Shown: positions 46,289 to 56,500 of the stretch, in pieces | Position numbering within the stretch: the stretch's first letter is position 1 | How the letters are laid out: each line of letters starts with the position of its first letter | Source: Staphylotrichum longicolle | Taxonomy: Eukaryota; Ascomycota; Sordariomycetes; Sordariales; Chaetomiaceae | Reading direction: 5' to 3' | Assembly (NCBI GenBank): GCA_019096155.1 | Contig: JAHCVI010000004.1 | Location: 2,108,001-2,172,000, forward strand | Length of the DNA: 64,000 nt | Position numbers and translations under genes: made by a program | Notes under the pieces: model-generated | What the model saw: the letters and a program-made list of their open reading frames with translations, nothing else | Told to the model about the DNA's origin: nothing | Database searches by the model: none

Positions 46289-47539
46289 CTATGTTTCAGG
46301 CTTCTGCCCATAACAAATGACGCTACTTCGGTCAGCAAGGCCTGTGGTCCAATGGTCGGGAGATTGACGTACACGTTCTGGTAGGAGTGGATGGAGGGGT
46401 TGTTCAGCTCTCGCCGGATCTGCGCGAGGAGAACCTGGACCTCTTCGATGCTCCACTGCAAGGGGCTATGGTTAGCAGGGTTGCAACGTGATCGGTAAGT
46501 CAACCTGGAACAACATACCCCGAGGTACTTGGTGAACAGGTACAAGGCCCATCCTTCCAGCCCTTGCTGCCACCCGAGCCGGTTATAACCCCCAATTGAT
46601 TTCAGGTCCCGATCTCTCGGCCACGGCCCAATCGGCCAGGGGAACACATGCTTCTTGATGTTGACAAAGCCCGCCGCCGTCATCAAGTCCTCGACATCCT
46701 CGGCGATGCCGAAGCTCTTGCCAAACTTGACGCCCGCCTCCAGAGCCAACGGGCCCCATCGCTCCAAACTTGTGCCCGCCAGACTGCCGTCGTCGCATCG
46801 CGGGACGACGCTGATCTCGGCGTGTTCGAACCACGCGCCGGGCTTGAGGTGCGCGAGCACTTCACTGTACAGGGCGGGATAGTCGGCGACGCAGCCGTAG
46901 ATGCAGCGGGCGTGGATGAAGTCAAAGGACGCGAGAGGGGAGAAGGTCCACTGCTCGCAAAAGTCGTCGATCTGGAACTCGAGGTTCGGCGGCACCAGCG
47001 ACGGCTGGATGGGCGAGAGGTCGGTCGCGATGACGGACGCGGAGGGGTGGTCGTCGGCAAAGTCCATGGCCCAGATGCCCGTGCCCGTTCCGAGGTCGAG
47101 CACGCGCTGCGAGTCGGGTTGGATCGGCGCGAGATAGAGGCGGCCGCCGAGCATCATGGTGAAGACATGGTGGTAGAGGTCGAGGTTTTCTTGCGCTATC
47201 TCGTCGTTGGGGCCCCTGTCCACTCACGCGCCGGGCATTGCATGTTGAGCCGCTGCATCCAGCACTGGGTTTCTCATGTAGTTTCAGTAAAACTCACCAG
47301 TAGGCTCCTTGCCGGTAGCTGTGATATCTCCTTCCATTGTCGTAGACGTGCCGGGTGATGGCCGAGTACAGCGACTGCGTCGAGCTGCTGTCGTCGCTCC
47401 AGCTGTACAATGAGTCGCTGTCGTTGAAGTCGTCGGCAACCCCGGGTTCGACTTGGATGCGCCCCTCACCGGCAGTCTCGGCTGCCGGCCCACCCTCCGG
47501 TTCGGGCTCCGGCTTGCGTTCAGGGACTGGATCCGCCAT
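46289..47539 (-). CDS. LaeA-like S-adenosylmethionine methyltransferase
   Basis: Four exons (47539-47298, 47215-46519, 46455-46373, 46322-46289) with matching phases give 351 aa. The tiny last exon restores the family ending 'YGQKP'; without splicing, the frame runs on to 46045 into the neighbour and is wrong. The N-terminus is acidic/Pro-rich. 'RRYHSYRQGAYWGPNDE..' and 'LYHHVFTMMLGGRLYLAPI' precede motif I (DLGTGTG, 121-127) and 'VIATDLSPIQP'. Later come 'KYLGWSIEEVQVLLA' and 'HSYQNV'. This class includes LaeA and many paralogues encoded in or near metabolite loci. It is divergent from the P450 at 48176, with which it shares a promoter. Confidence 0.93.
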
Positions 47540-48175
47540 TTAGTTGTCTTGTGTTGAGTAATGGAAAAGGGTGTTGGCGAGAAATGTCCCGCAGCGAAGG
47601 GCAACAAGGGTTTCGAATTAAGCTCGGGCGGACAACCCGGAAGAGGGGAACGCTTGTCTTGTCAAAGCGTGGGAGGCATGGGTCCAGAGAGTCGAATCAA
47701 TAGGATTCGTTCCCGCAGCCGGGTACAAGTACCTTCTGGAAGCGAGCCCCGGACAGCCATTCATCGTTGTTGTTGGGCGCCACATCAGCACCTTTTCCTG
47801 CGCGATGCAACGCTAGAACGCCAAGGGCCTCCCACCGAGCAAGGTGGCGCTGTGCTGAGCAAGAGGGTGATTTCCCAATGGCAGTCGGACTCTCCTGTTG
47901 AGCGGTCAGGAGACAAGAGAGGGAACACATGCAGCCCTCAGCCCACCAAGTCTACATACCTTTCCTGGAATAGCTTCCAGTTGACTCCAGACCCCCACAG
48001 GCAAATGATGGGCAACATCCTAGCATGTGGGCCTTGGCCAGATGCTACCATGCACTGCAGACATGGGGATTGCGCCAGCTGCGGGGGCACTTCCTCGTTT
48101 CCAAAAAGCCCGCTTCTGTAGATCCTTCTCTTTCTACTCTTTCCATCTGCAGTTGTGTAGCACTCGACTGAGACA
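47540..48175. promoter_or_regulatory. shared upstream region of methyltransferase and P450 (4)
   Basis: A 636-bp divergent spacer. No specific element was identified by eye. The arrangement would allow joint control. Confidence 0.45.
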
Positions 48176-49825
48176 ATGGCCGTGCTTCTATTGGGCGGTG
48201 CTTACCTCGCCTTTGCGGCCGGGGCATTCGCGGTTTATATCGTGGCCCTGGCCGTCTACCGCCTCTATCTCAGCCCTATCGCCAAGTTTCCCGGCCCAAA
48301 ACTCGCTGCGCTCAGCAACTGGTACGAGTTTTATTACGACGTGGTCCGGCAGGGCGGGTTCACCTGGCACATCCAGGAGCTGCACAAAAAGTACGGCCCC
48401 ATCATCCGCATCACGCCAACCGAGCTTCACATCGACGACCCGGACTACTATGATGTGCTCTACACCCGCGGCTCGGGCCGACGCAACAAGTACGCCTACT
48501 TCTCCGGCCGCTTCGGCTACGCGAGCGACACCTTTTCGACTATCGACCACGACCTCCACCGGCAGCGTCGCAAGGCCATCAGCCCCTTCTTCTCGGTAGC
48601 CAAGATTGCCGACTTCCAGCCCGTCATCGCCGCCAAGGTTGACAGGCTGTGCGAGAAGCTGGATGTCTATGCCGCCAACAAGGGCGCCGTCATCCGGCTG
48701 AGCAGGGCGTGGATGGCCCTGACGACCGACATCATCACCGAATATGCCTTTGCCAAGTCGTACGACCAGCTTGAGAGCCCCGACTTTGCCGACACGCTGC
48801 ACGAGGCGCTTGTGGCCATTTATGTCACGGGCCATTTTGCCTTGCATTTCCCCATCGTGTTTCCCATCCTCGACGTGCTTCCCGAATGGTTCGTCAAGTG
48901 GGGACAGCCGGACATCATGCCAGTTGTCGGGCTGCGAAAGGTAAGGCGTCCAAAGAGCCATACAGACGGCAACACGGTTAGCTGACGCGCGTTGTCTAGG
49001 ACCTGGCCAAGAGAGTGCGCCAGATCCGCGATGGCATCAACAAGGGCCACAAGACGGTCTCTCACCCAACCATCTTCCACGAGGTGTTGAACAACGACGA
49101 ACTCCCCGAGGACGAAAAGTCCGACGCCCGCCTCGGCGACGAGGCCCAGCTGATCATCGCCGCCGGACTGATCACCACGTCGTGGGTGCTCAGCGTCGCG
49201 AGCTATCATCTCGCTTCCCAGCCCAAGGTCGCAGCGCGACTGCGTGCCGAGCTCGCGGCCGTCAAGCAGCCGTACGACTGGCGGCAGCTCGAAAAGGTCC
49301 CCTTCCTCTACGGCGTCGTGCACGAGGCCATGCGTCTGGCCCACGGCATCGTCACCCGCGATCCGCGCCTCGCCCCGGATGCGGAGCTGCAGTACGGCGA
49401 CTGGACCATCCCCCGCAACACGCCCGTGAGCATGACGACGTACGACATCATGAATGACAAGATCTTCCCGGATCCCACGGCCTTTGTCCCGGAGCGGTGG
49501 ATCGACCGTCCCGAGCTGGACAGGTATTTTGTGCCGTTTGGGAAGGGTTCGCGCCAGTGCATGGGCATCAAGTAGGTGGTTTCCCGGCTTTGAGTTTGAG
49601 CGCGCGCGAGAGTATGAGTTTCGGGTGTTGTACGCATGCTAACGCTGGAAATATCTCAGCCTCGCATTTGCGGAACTGTATACAACCATCGCGACCATTT
49701 TTACCCGCTACGAGTTTGAGCTGTTTGAGACGGACGAGACGGATGTCCAGATGGCACACGCCTATCTCGTCCCATACGTGAAATGGGAGTCCCGCGGAAT
49801 CCGTTGCACAGTCAGGAAGTTGTAA
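48176..49825 (+). CDS. cytochrome P450 (4), trichodiene-oxygenase-like class
   Basis: Three exons (48176-48940, 49000-49571, 49660-49825) with introns of 59 and 88 bp give 500 aa. It has an N-terminal anchor, then 'YRLYLSPIAKFPGPKLAALSNWYEFYYDVV', typical of fungal secondary-metabolism P450s of the CYP58/trichodiene oxygenase kind. 'KYGPIIRITPTELHI..DYYDVLYT' follows. The I-helix AAGLITTSW has Thr-Thr but lacks the usual acidic residue before it. ExxR is EAMR, the PERW motif is present, and the haem loop is FGKGSRQCMGINLA (Cys442). The substrate is unknown. It sits between a LaeA-like methyltransferase and a Zn2Cys6 factor. Confidence 0.95.
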
Positions 49826-49953
49826 GCAGTAGGCGCCGGGGCACAGGTGAGCCTGTAAGTCTGGATACAGTCGAAGATGTCTATCGAGGGTACCTATATA
49901 CAACCAGTCGTCAACCGTCGGCTCGACGGGAGACGAAGAGATTTGAATGCAAA

Positions 49954-52668
49954 CTACATGTCATCCAACATTCTCATCATATGCAGGTTAGTGTAGAACC
50001 ATGGTGCCAACTCGGCGCCAGCACGATTCGCTTCCCCACCAAACTCATTCAACGTCTGGGTCTCCCACGGTAATGACTCCCCCACCAATCCGTAAGTGTT
50101 TTGGCCTAGAGATTGATCCATGTGCGTGTGAATACCGCCTTGAAGTTCAGGAACGGACATTGTTGCTGGTCCACCTGCCGTGTTTGCCTCCTCCAGTGTT
50201 GACTGTGTGGCCCCTGCCGTTGACTCAGTCGGATATGCGTTCTTGACCTCGAAGTACTCGACAGCAACGTCGTGAAGAGCCTTGAAGAGGCTCAGCTGCT
50301 TCTGGCAGATGGGGTTATGGGAAGTCTTTGACACTGAGAGAAGAGCTTCGACCAGGTTTCGAAGGTGGTCCAGATCGGAAGAGTCCGACGTCTCGATCAT
50401 GTGGCAGAACAAGACAATAAAGGGGGTAAATGGGGATTGGAGGAAAACCCTTGATCACAAGGTTGGTGGGTCAGCATGCCCTGTTGTCCGAAATAGCTGC
50501 AGGTTCGGTGTGCGTACCAGCTCATGTAAACCTCAAAGTAGCTCGAATGGAGTTCTCGCTCGACGAGAAACGTCAGGCATTTCTCGTGCTCTCTCAAAGC
50601 GTCCCTTGCGGTGTCGATGCACTCTTTGGAAAACACGGAGCCACCGGACTTGTCTGGCGGGATGCTGCGATAGATGAGCGTGAGCATGGACAACCCGGTC
50701 ACACGTTCTGCACGCCACATCAGCAGGTTGAAGCTGTGTTCGGTGACATGGCGTTCTTCTTCGGCATGCTTTCTCTGGAGGATGGGCCAAGTCAGTGAAA
50801 TGGAGTGTTCCTGTTAGTAACCGTTTCCACGCACCTGCATCTCGTCTTGGGCTTGAAGGAGCCTCTTCGCTTCATCGGCCAAACCTCTTGCGTTGGACGT
50901 GCGAACGGCCTCGGGTTGAGCCAAGGACCCTGGACTGTAAATCTCGTCATAGACCCGACCCTGGAGCTTCGAGATTTCAATCCAGATTGGAAACAACTCA
51001 TTTATTAGCGCGTGTCGTGACATTGTCAACCCGATTCTTGGCAGTGTGATGTCGTGGTCTCGTATCGTCGACGAGCGGCCAAGACGAAGAGCCAGCATCC
51101 TCTCAACGGTGTAGACGGCCCAGAAAAGCTGCGCCTTTCCCTGTCTGGATTCGTTCGTCTCAGCTCCGAGTGGTGCGTTGCTGTGAAGGCCCAGCGTCTG
51201 GCACATCTGAGAAGCCGAGCAGATGAAGTTCCACGCAGCCGTCGGTTTCGACTTTTGAAGACAGTACATGGACTAAACAGAAGGAAATAAATGAGCATTC
51301 TGGCCTCCCTGAGACCGTCAGCCGTGGGGTCCACAAACTCACTGCCATGCTCAATGCGTAGACGTAATCGAGCGTTGCGGGAATGTGGAATGGCAATCTG
51401 GACAGTATTGTCTCAAGATTGGCCATCGAGGCGATGGCTTGCTGGCTGTAATCATGCTTCAAACTATCGTCGGTGACGGCATTTGCGCATTCCAGAAACA
51501 ACCAATACAGGCCCGCGTGAACGATGCACATGTCTGCTGCTGTTGCGGGCCCTGGCGAACACACTCTGATGAAATAAGTGGTGAACTGGTTGACAGCCTG
51601 AAACTCCATCAACCAGAGAACTTGGATTTGGGAGTTCTCTGTGATTGTTAACGAACAGCTACAGGTATGTTCAAACATGCTTGGAGACCAGGAAGCCATG
51701 AGCTACTACTTGCCTTCTGCCATTCGGAGACACGCCAGCACCTTGTTTGTATCGGGCAAAGGAAGGTCTCGAAGGTTTGCGCCGGGAGGGAGTTGCCGCG
51801 CGTTGGGGTACAAGTTCTGGAGTGTGTCTGTTCGCTGCTTCTGCGCGTCGACAGCATTCCGGAGCGCGTTCAGCACCGAGTTCATCTCCGACGCGGCCCG
51901 AGACGACGGATCGCAACTCAGAGAGCACTGGAGAAACTCTGTCGCATACACGGCTTGGGCGAATAGGGACGACTCGCCCTCATACTCCGGGTGGGAAGCG
52001 TCATTCTGGTCTTCTCCGCCGCCGATGAAGACGGAATTAACCGAGTTCTCTGCCAAGGATGACGGTGTCGGCCGAGAGGAGCATGGGGACGGGTTTGACT
52101 GAAGACGTAGAGAGTCGTTAGGAGAAGCGTGTGATTCAGGGGGTGGGTGACTAATGTTCATTCGCCGCAGCACGGTGTTGAGCTGTTCGACGCTCTGCGC
52201 GATGCGATCTATCTTTTTTTCGCTGAGCAGGTTGGCAATGCGCTAGCGAGGGCGGCGGGCGTGAGACTCACTAGATGCTAGAGATGAGAACGCGCTGTCG
52301 TTTTGCTCTGGGCCTCTGTCCCAACGGAAAGATGCATGGGACGTTGCTCCGGGTGCAGTGAGAGCATGGATAAGCTCGGTCGCATTTCACCTGGCCTCAC
52401 GAGGCAATCAGCAAAAGGAAACTCGAGTGCGAGACGTTGCTGCATCGCGCGCGGGGCTCACACCTTTCGCTGGCGACAGTTCTGGCACTTGATATCACAA
52501 GACAGTCAGCACGCAACTGGGTGTTCGTCTGGTTTCGCGCATGTCTCAACGCGGGACATGGTCAGGGCGAAGGGGGCGCACAGCAAGCTTTTCGAGAGCA
52601 GTTCCGGCTGGCTGAGGTGGAGGTGACTCCTGCTCCTCAAAGGTTGTGTCGTCGGCACCCTCTGCCAT
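49954..52668 (-). CDS. Zn2Cys6 transcription factor with fungal_trans domain
   Basis: Eight exons (52668-52558, 52487-52464, 52390-52272, 52222-51710, 51658-51343, 51272-50835, 50774-50518, 50449-49954) keep frame throughout (757 aa). The binuclear cluster is split by an intron: C38-x2-C41-x6-C48-x5-C54-x2-C57-x6-C64, then a basic 'RPRAKRQR' stretch and a short helix (KIDRIAQSVEQLNTVL). The middle domain shows 'LPFHIPATLDYV', 'SASQMCQTLGLH', 'FWAVYTVERMLALRLGR' and 'SPFTPFIVLFCHMIET', all usual in the Fungal_trans family. The first donor (GTCCCG) is weak and the start could differ. It is divergent from the ABC transporter and convergent with the P450, and is plausibly their regulator. Confidence 0.92.
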
Positions 52669-53502
52669 TACTACTGTTGCCAGGGGTCCAGCCTTTGAGT
52701 TGTTGCTGGGTCGACGTCAAAGTAGGGGAGACGGCTCCTTCGAATGTGGCGTTTGAAAAGGGTTGGCCACGGTTTTCACAAACAAGACGTGCCACCGATG
52801 TGGGCAAATAATGCGACAGCCAGTTGCCATGAATACGGAATAACTCAGGTACTCCCCACTTTAGCTGAGGAAGATCTGCCCCAGCTTCGCATTCAGCGGG
52901 CATCACCCCAGAAACACACAGAGTCTTGGCACGGAGCTCTGGAATGTCTGGGTTCCGGCCTCCGTGGTCACCTTCCGGGGTTGCCACTGGACCCGCAGCA
53001 ATGCCCTTTCATGTCTTGGCACGGACCAAGGAACACTGCGGTTCCGGGGTCCGAAGAAGCAAGTCACTCACTGCGCCCGGAACTAGCCCGGAGTCGTGGA
53101 CCGCTATGATCCGACTCCGACATTTCCTTCAGGGTTCCCGATCCTGCAGATGCGGTCCTTTCTTGCGGTTGAGCTATCTCAAGGGGTCCGAGATCCGGCG
53201 CTCACCATGGCAAGCCCCATCACAATCAAATCGTCAGCTGGGATCCCAAATTCGTGGGCCTCCCGCTCAGGGGCACCATGTCTGCTTCGTGTTCTTAAGA
53301 CTTGCCTGCCCGCTGTGCCTCCTTTTTATAGCCTCCATCGTCTCCCCGTCTTTCTTTTGTTGTTTTCAGCGCTTCTGCCAGCGGAGTATTAAGCATCATA
53401 TGATCACAATCGTCCCTTTAGAGTTTTCTTACTTCCTACGCTTGCCAGCATCACCCTTATCCTCCTCTTCTCAACCGTTCAGTGCAGTTACCTAACCTAG
53501 TC
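52669..53502. promoter_or_regulatory. shared upstream region of the Zn2Cys6 factor and ABC transporter
   Basis: An 834-bp divergent spacer. It contains a 13-bp direct repeat gtcttggcacgga at 52923-52935 and 53013-53025, and several CGG/CCG triplets (for example 52952-52978 and 53040-53050), the half-sites that Zn2Cys6 dimers bind. Autoregulation and control of the transporter are therefore possible but unproven. Confidence 0.45.
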
Positions 53503-56500
53503 ATGTCCCATCCGCCCCCCGAGAAGCAGGGGGCTGCGGCGGACGGTGTCTTGCTGCCCACGGACAAAAGAGATGGCCAGGAAGACCAAGACCCCAAACG
53601 GATGTCGTCTTTTAAAGCGTTACTTGTCAGTCTATTTATTTCTCTTAAATTAATATCATTTCGTGCTAAGACGTCCTTCTGAGCCAGAGAGTTTTCACAT
53701 ATGCAACACCACGAGATTATTTCCTGCAGTCGATCGGCATCATCGCAGCCATTGCCTCTGGCGTTGCGCTCGCCATGGTCAATGTGGTTATTGGCCGCTT
53801 CATCTCGCTTCTGAGCGACTTCACCACCTCCGGTTCTGTTCCAGAAGGTTTCATGCCTGCTGTGCAAGAGACGGCGTTAGTTCGACTGGTGTTCCTCCCG
53901 GCTTGAGCAATTCGCTGATATCGTCAGGCTCTACTTCATCTACATCGGCATCGTCAGATTCGCGGCGACATACACCTACGCCTCCCTGCTAACCTACGTC
54001 GCCTACAACTCGACCCGCAATCTCAGACATGCCTACCTCAAAGCCGCCCTCAGCCAGGAAATCGCATACTTTGACAGTGGTATTGCCGGGTCCATCGCGA
54101 TGCAGGCAACGTCCCATGGCAAGCTTATCCAGTCAGGCACCGCCGAGAAGCTTGGGATGGTCGTCCAAGCCATTGCCACTTTTGCCGCCGCCTTCATCAT
54201 CGCCTTCATCAGTCAGTGGAAGCTGACATTGATCTTGATTTGCGTCATCCCCGCCCTTGTGCTTATCGTTGGCTTCGCGTCGGTGCCCGATGCAAAGATC
54301 GAGACCAGAATTCTCAAGATCCAAGCCCAAGCCGGCAGCTACGCCGAGAGCATCTTCGGCGGCATCCGGACCGTCCACGCCTTCAGCCTTCGGTCGAGAG
54401 TCGTCGCCCGCTATGAGAGCTACTTGGAGGACGTCATTCAGATCGGGAAGAAGAAGAGCCCTCTCTACGGAGCCATGTTTGGCGGAGAGTACTTTGCCAT
54501 ATACAGTGGAATGGCTTTAGCCTTTTGGCAGGGTATTGCCATGATTGCAAGGGGCGAGGTCTCGGGCGTCGGCGAGGTGTTCACGTACGTTCAGGTTCCA
54601 CGCCTCCTTTTGAAGTGTCTTCTCGAGGTTTCCGTCTCGGACACAATGGAATGCTGACCATACCATACCGAAATCACTAGCGTCCTTTTTTCCGTCCTCA
54701 TTGCCGCCAGCACTATCACCTCAATTGGTCCTCATTTTGTGGTGTTTGCCCGGGCTGCATCGGCAGCCGCTGAGCTCTTCAGCGTGATCGACAGAGAATC
54801 AGAGATCAACCCGTTCGACGAATCTGGAGAGAGACCCGACAAGGTCGATGGAGTGATTAGCCTCCGGGACGTCAACTTCAGTTACCCTACCCGGCCCAAT
54901 GTCCCAGTTTTGAAAGATTTTAACCTGGATGTCCCGGCAGGCAAAGTCACCGCTCTTGTTGTAAGTGTTTGCCAATACCACCTCGTCCAGGGAGCTTGAA
55001 ATCGAGCAACGGACTAAAACGCGTTCAAAGGGGCCTAGCGGTTCGGGGAAAAGCACCATCATCGGTCTCCTGGAGCGATGGTACAACCCAACAGCTGGCA
55101 CCATTACCTTGGATGGCCGTGAAATTAACAAGCTTAGCCTGTCATGGCTGCGTACAAACGTCCGGCTGGTCCAACAGGTACGAGAATGTCAGGTGGCCCT
55201 CCATTGAAAACCAATTAACCGATAGCCTGGTCAGGAGCCCGTCTTGTTCAACGGCAGCGTATTTGACAACATCGTCAATGGTCTTGTGGGAACCCCCTGG
55301 GAGCACTCGTCCCGCGAAAACCAAATAGCTCGGGTGGAGCAGGCAGCCAAGCTCGCCTTCGCCCACGACTTCATCACCACGTTGCCCCAGGGCTATGACA
55401 CACGGATCGGGGAGAGAGGCGGTCTGCTGTCTGGCGGTCAGAAGCAGAGAATCGCCATTGCACGAAGCATCATCTCCGAACCCAAAATCCTGCTGCTCGA
55501 CGAAGCAACGAGCGCCCTCGATCCCCATTCCGAAACCGTCGTGCAGCAGGCGCTCGATAGCGCCTCTAGGAACCGCACCACCATCGTTATCGCTCACAAG
55601 CTGGCAACCATCCGAAACGCTGACAACATCGTGGTCATGTCCAAGGGCAAGATCATGGAACAGGGGCGCCACGAGGAGCTGGTGGCCTTGGACGGCTTGT
55701 ATGCCAAGCTTGTGCACGCCCAAGATCTCTCCCCCAGCAAAGCGGACAGCGATGCTGAACAGTCCGACACGGCCGATGAAGACTCTACGGTGGGCGACAT
55801 CGTGGAGCCGGTCCAGTCCCTTGCCAAACTTCGTACCACAGAGGCGCAGCAGCTCGCGATGTTGGCAGACCGCGAAGACCACGATCTGTACAAGGGATCT
55901 GGACTGATCAGCAACATTTTGAGACTTTTTTCCGCCACTCCGAAGCTCAGGTTGTGGTATATGTTTACGGTGGTGACCTGTGTCGTCGGAGGTAATGTTG
56001 AGATCCGCTCCCCCTTACCACCAAACCTCTCAAGCTCCGATGCTGACCCCTGAAAAAGCGGCGGTTTTTCCTGGACAAGCCTTGCTGCTGGGAAAGATTA
56101 TGGATGTCTTTAGCGGCCCGGATATGGTCTCACGGGGCAACTTCGTCGCGCTGATGTTCTTTGTCCTTGCGCTCGGTTGTTTCGGTGTGTATTTCGTCCT
56201 TGGGTGGACCACGAATGTTATTGCACAGGTACGTTCGTTCAACTCAGTTGCCGCATGAAGATCAGCGTTAGTAGCACTGGGAACTGACTTGCAATAGAAT
56301 CTGAACGTCACGCTCCGCAAAGGGATCTTTGACCGCATTCTTCGCCAGGATCTACGCTTCTTCGACCGACCCGAGAACACCGTGGGAGCCTTGATCAGCC
56401 GCCTCGATTCCTACCCTCAAGCGGTTCTTGAATTGATGGGCTTTACCGTGGCGATCGTAATTCTTTCGGCTACCAACGTCATCGCTTCTGCCGTTTTGTC

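Noticed and set aside
48188..48961. 257-codon minus-strand ORF
   Set aside because: Shadow of P450 (4) exon 1.
55142..55882. 246-codon minus-strand ORF
   Set aside because: Shadow of ABC transporter NBD1.
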